Shown here: in pieces, positions 1 to 6,695 of the stretch
Layout: each line of letters begins with the position of its first letter
Position numbering within the stretch: position 1 is the stretch's first letter
Assembly: GCA_964647355.1 (NCBI GenBank)
Contig: CAZYGK010000008.1
Coordinates: 3,453-67,452 of the forward strand
Length of the DNA stretch: 64,000 bases
Reading direction: 5' to 3'
Source: SZUA-430 sp964647355
GTDB taxonomy: Bacteria; Pseudomonadota; Alphaproteobacteria; Micropepsales; Micropepsaceae
The notes under the pieces: model-generated
What the model was told of the DNA's origin: nothing
Seen by the model: the letters and a program-made list of their open reading frames with translations, nothing else
The model's database searches: none
Translations under genes and position numbers: made by a program

Positions 1-75
1 GTGCGGGTTGATCTCCGTGTCGATGAATTTGATGAGCGAGCGGCGAAGCTCTTCGTGTTGCGGTGTCAGTTTCAT
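1..75 (-). CDS. Acyl-CoA dehydrogenase family protein, N-terminus only
   Basis: Only the first 25 codons lie in the window; the gene continues beyond base 1. The peptide starts MKLTPQHEELRR and runs on to an EINPH segment, which is the usual opening helix of a flavin acyl-CoA dehydrogenase. The ATG (75–73) overlaps the TGA of the DUF6460 gene as ATGA, so it is translationally coupled and last in a minus-strand operon headed by an acyl-CoA carboxyltransferase. That pairing is typical of branched-chain or isoprenoid acyl-CoA breakdown. The substrate cannot be told from this fragment, and the family call itself rests on a short stretch. Confidence 0.7.
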   Translation of the reverse strand, partial: MKLTPQHEELRRSLIKFIDTEINPH

Positions 76-335
76 TTCGGACGCGTGACCGCCGTCATGA
101 TGCGGTAAATGATCCAAACCGGGAGCACGACGATCGCGCCCAGGATTGCGTAGCCCGCGCCCCACTCGATGAAGTCGAACACCAGCTTCCAGGCTTGCTG
201 GATCGTGGCGCCGAACTCCTTCCAGAGGTTGACCGGGTCGATCCCGAACACGGCGAAGATCAAGCCGACAATGAAGGAGAGAATGGCCAGGCGAAACAGC
301 GTGGGTACGATCGGGCCACCGAAGATTTTTTCCAT
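72..335 (-). CDS. DUF6460 family small membrane protein
   Basis: An 87-residue protein with two hydrophobic segments (about residues 14–32 and 60–78) separated by an amphipathic stretch. The pattern of a first membrane helix, a GIDPVNLW-type linker, a W-rich middle and a second helix ending in a basic tail resembles the DUF6460 family of alphaproteobacteria, whose function is unknown to me. It sits 15 bases after the carboxyltransferase stop and overlaps the acyl-CoA dehydrogenase start by four bases, so it is co-transcribed with acyl-CoA catabolism genes. The family call is from memory of its pattern; a role with those enzymes is inference. Confidence 0.7.
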   Translation of the reverse strand: MEKIFGGPIVPTLFRLAILSFIVGLIFAVFGIDPVNLWKEFGATIQQAWKLVFDFIEWGAGYAILGAIVVLPVWIIYRIMTAVTRPK

Positions 336-350
336 GACTGGCTCCTTTGC

Positions 351-1961
351 CTACATCCTCGCCACGCCGAACGAGTTCGGCCGGAGGCGACGTTCGTCCG
401 CTTCTTTGCACACGTCAAGGCAGAGGCCCACGACCCGGCGCGTGTCGCGCGGGTCGATGATGCCGTCGTCCCACAATCTCGCGGTTGCGAAGAGGGCGGT
501 CGACTCGGCGTCGTAGGTGTCGATGACTTGCTTGGCGACGGCGGCCAGCATCTTTTGGTCGGGCTCTCGCCCTGCGCGCTTTGCGCCCTCTTCGGCGACG
601 ATTGTCATGACCTTCGCCGCCTGCTCGCCGCCCATGACCGCGATGCGGTTGTTCGGCCAGGCGAAGATGAAGCGTGGGTCATAGGCGCGTCCGCACATGC
701 CGTAATTACCCGCGCCAAATGAGGCACCAATATGGAGCGTGATCTTCGGCACGGCTGCGTTCGTCACCGCCTGGATCATTTTCGAGCCGTGTTTGACGAT
801 GCCGCCGCGTTCGGCCTCGGTGCCCACGATGTAGCCCGTCGTATTCTGCAGGAAGAGAAGCGGAATGCCGGACTGATCGCAGAGCTGAATGAACTGTGCG
901 GCCTTGACGGCGCCCGCCGGATCGATCGGGCCGTTGTTGCCGATGATGCCGACCGTGTGGCCTTCGATTGCGGCGTGGCCGACCGCCGTGTGGGGGCCGT
1001 AATCGGGTTTGAAGTCGAGGAAGTCCGAGCCGTCGACGATGCGCGCGATCACCTCGCGCACGTCGTAAGGTTTGCGGTAGTCGAGCGGCACGACGGAGAG
1101 CAGTTCCTCGGCGTCGTAGAGCGGTTCCTTGTAGGTGCGTTTCGGCGCAGGTTTGCCCCAGCCGATCTTGGCGAGGATTTCGCGCGCCAAGCGGATGCCG
1201 TCGCGGTCGTCTTCGGCCATGTATTCGGCAAGGCCCGAGACTTGGTAGTGCAGCTCGGCGCCGCCCAATTCTTCATCGGTCGCGATTTCGCCGGTTGCGG
1301 CTTTCAGGAGGGGAGGTCCGGCCAGGAAGATCTTCGAGCGGCCGCGGACGACGACGACGTAGTCGCTCAAGCCAGGCTGGTAGGCGCCACCTGCGGTCGA
1401 AGAGCCGTGCACGACGGCGACGACGGGGATGCCCGCCTTCGAAAGCTTCGCGAGGTTGGCGAATGTGCGGCCGCCGCGCACGAACATTTCGGCTTGGCGG
1501 AACAGGTTTGCGCCGGCGCTCTCGACCAGTTGCACGTAGGGCAGTTTGTTTTCGAGCGCGAGGGCTTGGGAGCGGAGCGATTTGTCGACGCCCATCGGCG
1601 TTGCGGCGCCGCCTTTGATGCCGGAGTCGCTGGCGCTTACGACAACGCGCGCGCCGGAGACGGTGCCGATGCCGCAGATGACGCCGCCGCCGCTCGCGTT
1701 TTCGGCACCGTCGTCGTCGTGCATTTTGAGGCCGCACAAGGTCGACAGTTCGAGGAACGGTGTGCCGCGGTCGAGCAGCAAGTCGACGCGGTCGCGGGGC
1801 AGGAGCTGGCCGCGCTCTTCGAACTTCTTGCCCGACTTCGCCGAGTTTGCGCGGACCTTGGCTTCCAGGGCGCGCACTTCCGATAGGAGTTTTAGGTGGC
1901 CTTCGCGGTTAACGCGGGCGGTTTCGCTATTCAGATCAACGCGAGTTTCGATGGCGGGCAT
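351..1961 (-). CDS. Acyl-CoA carboxylase carboxyltransferase (beta) subunit
   Basis: A 536-residue crotonase-fold carboxyltransferase of the methylcrotonyl-/geranyl-CoA carboxylase beta type, which moves CO2 from carboxybiotin to an acyl-CoA. The N-terminal half carries the acyl-CoA oxyanion region (GGGVICGIG, then SGIKGGAATPMG) and LVESAGANL; the C-terminal half has FLQNTTGY and GASFGAGNYGMCG, both hallmarks of MCC-beta-like proteins. Length fits that family (about 535). The biotin carboxylase/carrier subunit is not in the window. The downstream acyl-CoA dehydrogenase suggests leucine/isovalerate or acyclic isoprenoid degradation, but the acyl substrate is not decided by the sequence. ATG at 1961–1959; the S9 peptidase gene diverges from here. 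Confidence 0.88.
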   Translation of the reverse strand: MPAIETRVDLNSETARVNREGHLKLLSEVRALEAKVRANSAKSGKKFEERGQLLPRDRVDLLLDRGTPFLELSTLCGLKMHDDDGAENASGGGVICGIGTVSGARVVVSASDSGIKGGAATPMGVDKSLRSQALALENKLPYVQLVESAGANLFRQAEMFVRGGRTFANLAKLSKAGIPVVAVVHGSSTAGGAYQPGLSDYVVVVRGRSKIFLAGPPLLKAATGEIATDEELGGAELHYQVSGLAEYMAEDDRDGIRLAREILAKIGWGKPAPKRTYKEPLYDAEELLSVVPLDYRKPYDVREVIARIVDGSDFLDFKPDYGPHTAVGHAAIEGHTVGIIGNNGPIDPAGAVKAAQFIQLCDQSGIPLLFLQNTTGYIVGTEAERGGIVKHGSKMIQAVTNAAVPKITLHIGASFGAGNYGMCGRAYDPRFIFAWPNNRIAVMGGEQAAKVMTIVAEEGAKRAGREPDQKMLAAVAKQVIDTYDAESTALFATARLWDDGIIDPRDTRRVVGLCLDVCKEADERRLRPNSFGVARM

Positions 1962-2063
1962 CCGGCGCTCTTAACATTTTCGCCAGATTGCATGCGAACG
2001 TGGACTAACGGAAGGCCGAGGCCTAAATTTGTCCGGGGGTTTGGGTTCACCCGGGGTTTCTTG

Positions 2064-4022
2064 ATGCATCGCCTTCTTGTCTTGGCTGCGGCGTTTTTCG
2101 CGGCCGGTTCGTTCGCTCTCGCGCAGCCCGCGCCACAGGTGCGCCGCGTGGAGAAGGGTAGCCTCATTCTTGAGAACGTCCCGGACGCGACGCCCTTTAT
2201 GCGGGAGCGGCTCAGGCTCTATCAGGCTGCGCGCGGGTCGGTGTTTCTGGACTTCGCGCCGGACGGGCGGGGGATCCTGATTCAGACGCGGTTTGCCGAG
2301 ACGAACCAGCTACACAAAGTGGATGGGCCGCTTGCCATGCGGCGGCAGATCACATTCTACGACGAGCCGGTGAACACGGCGCTGTACCGTCCGGGCAAGT
2401 GGCCGAAGCGGGAAATCTTGTTCAGCCGCGACTACGGCGGGAACGAGCTCTACCAACTTTATCTCGTGGACGAGAAGAACGGCGACGTGGTGCGGATCAC
2501 CGACGGCCGGTCGCGCAACACGAATGCGATTTTCTCACGCGACGGCAGGTTCGTGGCGTGGTCCAGCGTTGCCTCGGACTCCGCGCGCTATCGCATCTTG
2601 GTGGCCGACGCGTCGGAACCGCGCAAAGTGCGCGTCGCGCTCGAGGGTGATGGAGCGTGGGCGCCGGGTGCGTTTTCGCCCGACAACCAGACCTTGGCCG
2701 TAACACGCATGAACGCCGTCAACGATCAGCAGATGTGGCTGGTCGAGCTTGCGACGGGGCGTAAGGCGCAGATTAAGCCGTCGCCGGTCAAAGTGTTTCG
2801 CGGTTCGCCGGTGTTTTCGCCGGATGGCAAGAGCCTCTTCTACATCTCGGACGACGATTCCGAATTCCGGCATGTCGCGCGGTACAATTTAAACACCGAC
2901 GACGAGGACCCGCTGACGACAGACCTGCCGTGGGATGTCGAGGCGCTGGAGCTTTCGCCGAACGGGCGCACGATTGCCTTCTCGGCGAACGAGGGCGGGC
3001 TGTCGCGTCTCTACACGATGAATGTCGGCGGGCGGCGGGTGGCGGGGCCCAAACTTGCGGCGGGCGAGCTTGAGAACTTGCGCTTCAGTGCGGACAGCCG
3101 GCGGCTCGGTTTCACCTTGAACGGAACGGCGGGGCGCGATGCGTTCGTTTGGGATCTGAGCAAGCGTCCGCCGGTCGCGTGGACGGACAGCGAAGTCGGC
3201 GGGCTCGACAAGGCGGCGTTCGTGGAGCCGCAGCTCGTCGAGTACGACACGTTCGACGAGGTGGACGCCAAGCGGCGGCGGATATCGTCGTTCCTGTATA
3301 AGCCGAAGGGTGTTGCGCGGGCGCCGGTGCTGCTGTCGATCCACGGCGGGCCGGAGTCGCAGTTCCGGCCGAACTTCAACGCGTTCATTCAGTATCTGGT
3401 GCAGGAGCTGAAGGTCGCGGTCGTGGCGCCGAACGTTCGGGGCTCGACGGGGTATGGGAAGTACTTCGTCGAGCTCGACAACGGCGTGCGGCGGGGCGAG
3501 GCCGTTCGCGACATCGGCGCGACGCTGAACTGGATCGGCGCGCAGGCCGACTTGGATTCGCGCCGCGTGGCCGTCTATGGCGGGTCGTACGGCGGCTTCA
3601 TGGCTTACGCATCCATGATCGAATACAATGATCGCCTGGCGGCCGGGATCAGCGTCGTCGGCATCTCGAATTTCCTGACGTTCTTGAACAACACCAGCGG
3701 CTATCGGCGCGATCTCCGCCGCGTCGAGTATGGCGACGAGCGCGACGGGCGCATGCGCGACTATCTCTTCCGCATCTCGCCGCTCTCCAACGCCGGGCGG
3801 ATCCGGCGGCCGATGTTGATCATTCAAGGCGCGAACGACCCCCGCGTGCCGGCGAGCGAGGCGACGCAGATGCTGGCCGCCATCCGTGCGAATAGGGCGG
3901 AGGCCTGGTACATGCTCGCTAAGGACGAAGGGCACGGGTTCCAGAAGAAGGCCAACCGCGACGCGCAGAGTGCGGCGATCGCGGCGTTCCTGAAGCTGAA
4001 GCTGCTTGGGCAGCCGTTATAG
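2064..4022 (+). CDS. Secreted S9 family (prolyl oligopeptidase-type) serine peptidase
   Basis: A 652-residue exported peptidase. The open frame extends upstream to 1896, but the ATG at 2064 gives a clean signal peptide (MHRLLVLAAAFF... ending in AQPAP), so that start is chosen. Residues about 60–390 are WD40/beta-propeller-like repeats (FSPDGKSLFY, LSPNGRTIAF). The C-terminal alpha/beta-hydrolase has the nucleophile elbow GGSYGG (Ser508), the acid in GANDPRVP (Asp592) and the histidine in EGHGF (His624), so the catalytic triad is intact. It should cleave peptides in the periplasm or outside the cell. It is divergent from the carboxyltransferase gene and ends 25 bases from a convergent gene. 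Confidence 0.9.
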   Translation: MHRLLVLAAAFFAAGSFALAQPAPQVRRVEKGSLILENVPDATPFMRERLRLYQAARGSVFLDFAPDGRGILIQTRFAETNQLHKVDGPLAMRRQITFYDEPVNTALYRPGKWPKREILFSRDYGGNELYQLYLVDEKNGDVVRITDGRSRNTNAIFSRDGRFVAWSSVASDSARYRILVADASEPRKVRVALEGDGAWAPGAFSPDNQTLAVTRMNAVNDQQMWLVELATGRKAQIKPSPVKVFRGSPVFSPDGKSLFYISDDDSEFRHVARYNLNTDDEDPLTTDLPWDVEALELSPNGRTIAFSANEGGLSRLYTMNVGGRRVAGPKLAAGELENLRFSADSRRLGFTLNGTAGRDAFVWDLSKRPPVAWTDSEVGGLDKAAFVEPQLVEYDTFDEVDAKRRRISSFLYKPKGVARAPVLLSIHGGPESQFRPNFNAFIQYLVQELKVAVVAPNVRGSTGYGKYFVELDNGVRRGEAVRDIGATLNWIGAQADLDSRRVAVYGGSYGGFMAYASMIEYNDRLAAGISVVGISNFLTFLNNTSGYRRDLRRVEYGDERDGRMRDYLFRISPLSNAGRIRRPMLIIQGANDPRVPASEATQMLAAIRANRAEAWYMLAKDEGHGFQKKANRDAQSAAIAAFLKLKLLGQPL

Positions 4023-4047
4023 TAGCGGCCAGGCGCGAGCGATTGTC

Positions 4048-4488
4048 TTAGTTTTTGTAGGACTGAGGATTGAACTTGCGCCTGACTATGTTGCGCAGCG
4101 CCACCTTGTCGTCCGTAACATCAAAGGTGACGATCGCGGGGAGGTCAGGCGCCAAGTAGCCTACGTTTTGGGCTGACAAACCATCTCCCGAGTTGAACGT
4201 TACGGCCAGCGTCAGCGCACCCTCGCGTGAGAAGAAGTTCGCCGATCGACGCTCCCCGGGTTCGATTTTCTCCAAGCTGAGTTCGCTGCCGATTTGTCTC
4301 ATTCGAGCGCTGGTGATCGTTCTCGACGTGCGATTGACAATTGTGAGTTCGCTCGGCAGTTGACGGTTTGTGAAATAGGTTCCCGCGAAGGTCCCAACCA
4401 CGAGAAACGCGACCAGCACAACACCGGTCAGGATGGTCTTCCAGTCAGTGAGCGCTAGACGAAGCAGAAGCGCCTTCCAGCGGGTCAT
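4048..4488 (-). CDS. Hypothetical single-pass membrane protein (146 aa)
   Basis: Not recognised. The protein has a short basic N-terminus, one hydrophobic helix (about residues 18–40) and a soluble region of about 100 residues rich in beta-strand patterns (ELTIVNRTSRTI, then AIVTFDVTDD), which looks like a small extracytoplasmic beta-sandwich. The gene starts five bases after the stop of the 59-codon gene at 4493, so the two form a minus-strand pair. It ends 25 bases from the convergent S9 peptidase gene. No catalytic motif is visible. Confidence 0.65.
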   Translation of the reverse strand: MTRWKALLLRLALTDWKTILTGVVLVAFLVVGTFAGTYFTNRQLPSELTIVNRTSRTITSARMRQIGSELSLEKIEPGERRSANFFSREGALTLAVTFNSGDGLSAQNVGYLAPDLPAIVTFDVTDDKVALRNIVRRKFNPQSYKN

Positions 4489-4492
4489 CGCG

Positions 4493-4672
4493 CTAGTCGT
4501 CCGTGCGGCGGACGAAGAGGCGGGTGATGAGGAAGAGGAGGAACGCTACGGCCGCGAGGCCGAAGACCGCGCTCCAGCCGCCGAATATCGAGGTTGCGAC
4601 CGTGCCGATGACCGTTTCCGCAAACCAGAGCAGCGTTTCCCAGCCGCGCGCGACGTAATCGGCAACGTTCAT
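4493..4672 (-). CDS. Hypothetical small membrane protein (59 aa)
   Basis: Not recognised. The frame is open to 4696, but the ATG at 4672 is preceded by GAGGGA six bases upstream and is the likely start. The protein begins MNVADYVARGW, has one or two hydrophobic stretches (TVATSIFGGW and AVFGLAAVAFLLFLI) and ends in a basic tail (FVRRTDD), as expected of an inner-membrane protein with its C-terminus in the cytoplasm. It lies directly upstream of the 146-residue membrane protein and divergent from tesB, 101 bases away. Confidence 0.55.
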   Translation of the reverse strand: MNVADYVARGWETLLWFAETVIGTVATSIFGGWSAVFGLAAVAFLLFLITRLFVRRTDD

Positions 4673-4773
4673 CGTATGTCCCTCAAATGCGCTCACGGGT
4701 GCTCTTGCGGAAACGCACCGTCAGCCCCTAACAAATCGGCCCTGTCGCCCATATGGGGAGCCGAATAAGGCAA

Positions 4774-5637
4774 ATGAACGGCGAGACCATCAAAGACGTG
4801 CTCGATCTCCTCAACTTGGAGGCGATCGAAGTGAATATGTTTCGGGGTGTCAGCCCCAAGGATCGCTGGCAACGCGTGTTCGGAGGCCAGGTTTTGGGCC
4901 AAGCGCTGGTCGCTGCCTACCGCACGGTCGAGAACCGCGTGTGCCATTCTCTTCACGCATATTTTATCAGGCCGGGCGATCCGAAGGTGCCGATCCTCTA
5001 TGAGGTCGACCGCGCGCGGGACGGGAAGAGCTTTACGACGCGCCGGGTCGTCGCGGTGCAGCACGGCGAGCAAATCTTCAATTTGTCGGCGTCGTTCCAG
5101 ATGCCGGAGCCGGGGCTCGAGCATCAGTTCGACATGCCGCAGGTCAAGGGGCCGGAGGGCCTTGAGACCGAGGAGGAGCGCCGGCGGCGACTCGCGCATC
5201 AGCTGCCCGAAGCCGTGCGGAGCCACGTAACCCGGCAGAATCCGATCGAACTTCGTGCGGTCGAGGACGAAGACGATCTGATGAATCCGAAGAAGGCGCC
5301 GCCCTATCAGCACGTTTGGATGAAGGTACGCGGCGAGATGCCGAGCGATCTTTCGATGCATCAATGCGTGCTGGCGTATGCGTCCGACATGACGTTGCTC
5401 GACACGTGCCTCATTCCGCATGGGATCAGTTGGTATTCGGGGCGGCTGCAGTCGGCGAGCCTCGATCACGCGATGTGGTTCCATCATCCGTTCCGCGTGG
5501 ACGACTGGCTGCTCTATGCGCAGGACAGCCCGAACGGAGCGGGCGCTCGCGGGTTCAACCGCGGCAGCCTGTTTACGCGGGACGGGAAGCTCGTCGCCTC
5601 GGTCGCGCAAGAGGGGCTGATCCGCGTGCGATCATAG
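4774..5637 (+). CDS. tesB: Acyl-CoA thioesterase II
   Basis: A 287-residue double-hotdog thioesterase that hydrolyses acyl-CoA to free fatty acid and CoA. Family marks are VFGGQVLGQAL near the N-terminus, HSLHAYFIRPGD, FTTRRVVAVQ, then in the second hotdog the catalytic Asp in YASDMTLLDT, the SLDHAMWFH segment and the terminal SVAQEGLIR with the catalytic Gln. The frame opens at 4753; the ATG at 4774 is chosen because MNGETIKDVL matches the family start and AAGGCA lies just before it. Length is as usual for TesB. It stands alone, with a long inverted repeat just downstream. Confidence 0.92.
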   Translation: MNGETIKDVLDLLNLEAIEVNMFRGVSPKDRWQRVFGGQVLGQALVAAYRTVENRVCHSLHAYFIRPGDPKVPILYEVDRARDGKSFTTRRVVAVQHGEQIFNLSASFQMPEPGLEHQFDMPQVKGPEGLETEEERRRRLAHQLPEAVRSHVTRQNPIELRAVEDEDDLMNPKKAPPYQHVWMKVRGEMPSDLSMHQCVLAYASDMTLLDTCLIPHGISWYSGRLQSASLDHAMWFHHPFRVDDWLLYAQDSPNGAGARGFNRGSLFTRDGKLVASVAQEGLIRVRS

Positions 5638-5649
5638 GCACGGTTACAT

Positions 5650-5796
5650 GTGCCGCACTCCGCACTTCGGCACTTTTGCCTGTCTCACTCCCTACCCCTA
5701 CCAAGAGGTCTCGCACCGATGGATGGATGGTGGAGGCGTGGGAGCGGCTTGGCCGTGCAAGGAGATTGTAAGTGCCAAAGTGCCGAGTGCAGCACC
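5650..5796. repeat. Long imperfect inverted repeat after tesB
   Basis: Left arm 5650–5675 and right arm 5771–5796 are complementary at 23 of 26 positions, with a 95-base loop. Each arm is built from short GCAC/GTGC units (GCACTCC, GCACTTCG, GCACTTTT on the left). The loop holds further partly complementary stretches (ACTCCCTACC against GGAGGCGTGGGAG), so the whole could fold into a rod about 147 bases long. No ORF fits it. It could be a structured RNA, a terminator-like element after tesB, or an intergenic palindromic repeat; the sequence alone does not decide. Confidence 0.6.
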
Positions 5797-5885
5797 TTAC
5801 GCGACGGGGCGCACACGTTTGACGGGAAATTAGCGGGGGACGCTCGCTTTAGGGGTTTATTAAGAGGCCGGTCTTAGGCTGCAAC

Positions 5886-6692
5886 TTGTTAGTAACCCGG
5901 CCTTCCCCAGAGGCCGGTTCGAGTCCCCCGCCGGCCGAGTCGTCCCCCATTCATCCGGCTCTCCGGCAAAGAGGCGGCCACCCAGCGACCCCCATCGCTG
6001 ATGGGTTACGGGCGTGGAAGAACCCAGCTTCCACGCCCCCGCCTGTTTCTTGCCCCGCTTCGCGATTTCGCCGATGGTTCGGGGTGCAGTTCGAGCAAAC
6101 CAGCCGGTTCGGTGTCGCCTTTCTTGGGGCCGTGATCGTTCACGTCCTGGCGCTGGTTGGGCTTGCGTTCTCGATTTCCTTCAAAGCGCCTGAACTCGAT
6201 GTCGTCGAACCGCAAATCGTGGCGGTTTCGTTGCCGCCTCCTCCGCCGCCGGTTGAGGCTGCCGGCGCCGACGACGCGCCGCTGATGATGCCGCGTTTCC
6301 GTCCGCGGAATCCCTTGGGGCTGCCTCCTGAGTTCAAATCGAGGTACGGCGATCCTGCGTTGGCTGTCTGGCGCTATCTGTGCAATCGCGACCACGCGTT
6401 GAGCGAGGCTGCACAGCGGGCGTGCCCCGACGATTTCGGGACCGTCGATCTCGGCATGCGCGATCCGCTGAACCGGCAAGGCGATGCGGGTGTCATGCTC
6501 GGCAACGACACGGCGACGATGTCGCTTGAGGAGGCCGGTGTTGCACGCGGTTGGATCAAGCCGCCGCCCCCGCGCGGGCAGAGCGGTCTTGCGGGCACGA
6601 CCGATCGCGTCGATCAGCCGGCGGGTCCTTCCATCTTTAAGGACTTGCCGTCGCTGAAACCGCCAACCGAGGGCGTTCCCGATCTACGATGA
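5886..6692 (+). CDS. TonB-N-like, proline-rich single-pass membrane protein
   Basis: The frame opens at 5886 but the first 60 or so residues are low-complexity and lack a good ribosome site; a GTG at 6084 giving VQFEQTSRFG is a plausible real start. From there the protein has a hydrophobic helix (FGVAFLGAVIVHVLALVGLA), a short acidic segment, and a PPPPPP run after IVAVSLP, as in the N-terminus of TonB/TolA-type proteins. The remaining 130 residues carry no TonB C-terminal domain; they include DFGTVDLGMRDPL and a second proline run. No exbB/exbD is near. The role is unknown; it may span the periplasm. It converges on the HAMP protein with a 3-base gap. Confidence 0.6.
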   Translation: MLVTRPSPEAGSSPPPAESSPIHPALRQRGGHPATPIADGLRAWKNPASTPPPVSCPASRFRRWFGVQFEQTSRFGVAFLGAVIVHVLALVGLAFSISFKAPELDVVEPQIVAVSLPPPPPPVEAAGADDAPLMMPRFRPRNPLGLPPEFKSRYGDPALAVWRYLCNRDHALSEAAQRACPDDFGTVDLGMRDPLNRQGDAGVMLGNDTATMSLEEAGVARGWIKPPPPRGQSGLAGTTDRVDQPAGPSIFKDLPSLKPPTEGVPDLR

Positions 6693-6695
6693 TCG

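Noticed and set aside
5916..5926. GGTTCGAGTCC, an exact match to a tRNA T-loop, near the start of the TonB-like gene
   Set aside because: The flanking bases do not form a T-stem, and no acceptor, D or anticodon arm is present. It is too short to support a tRNA remnant or attachment site.
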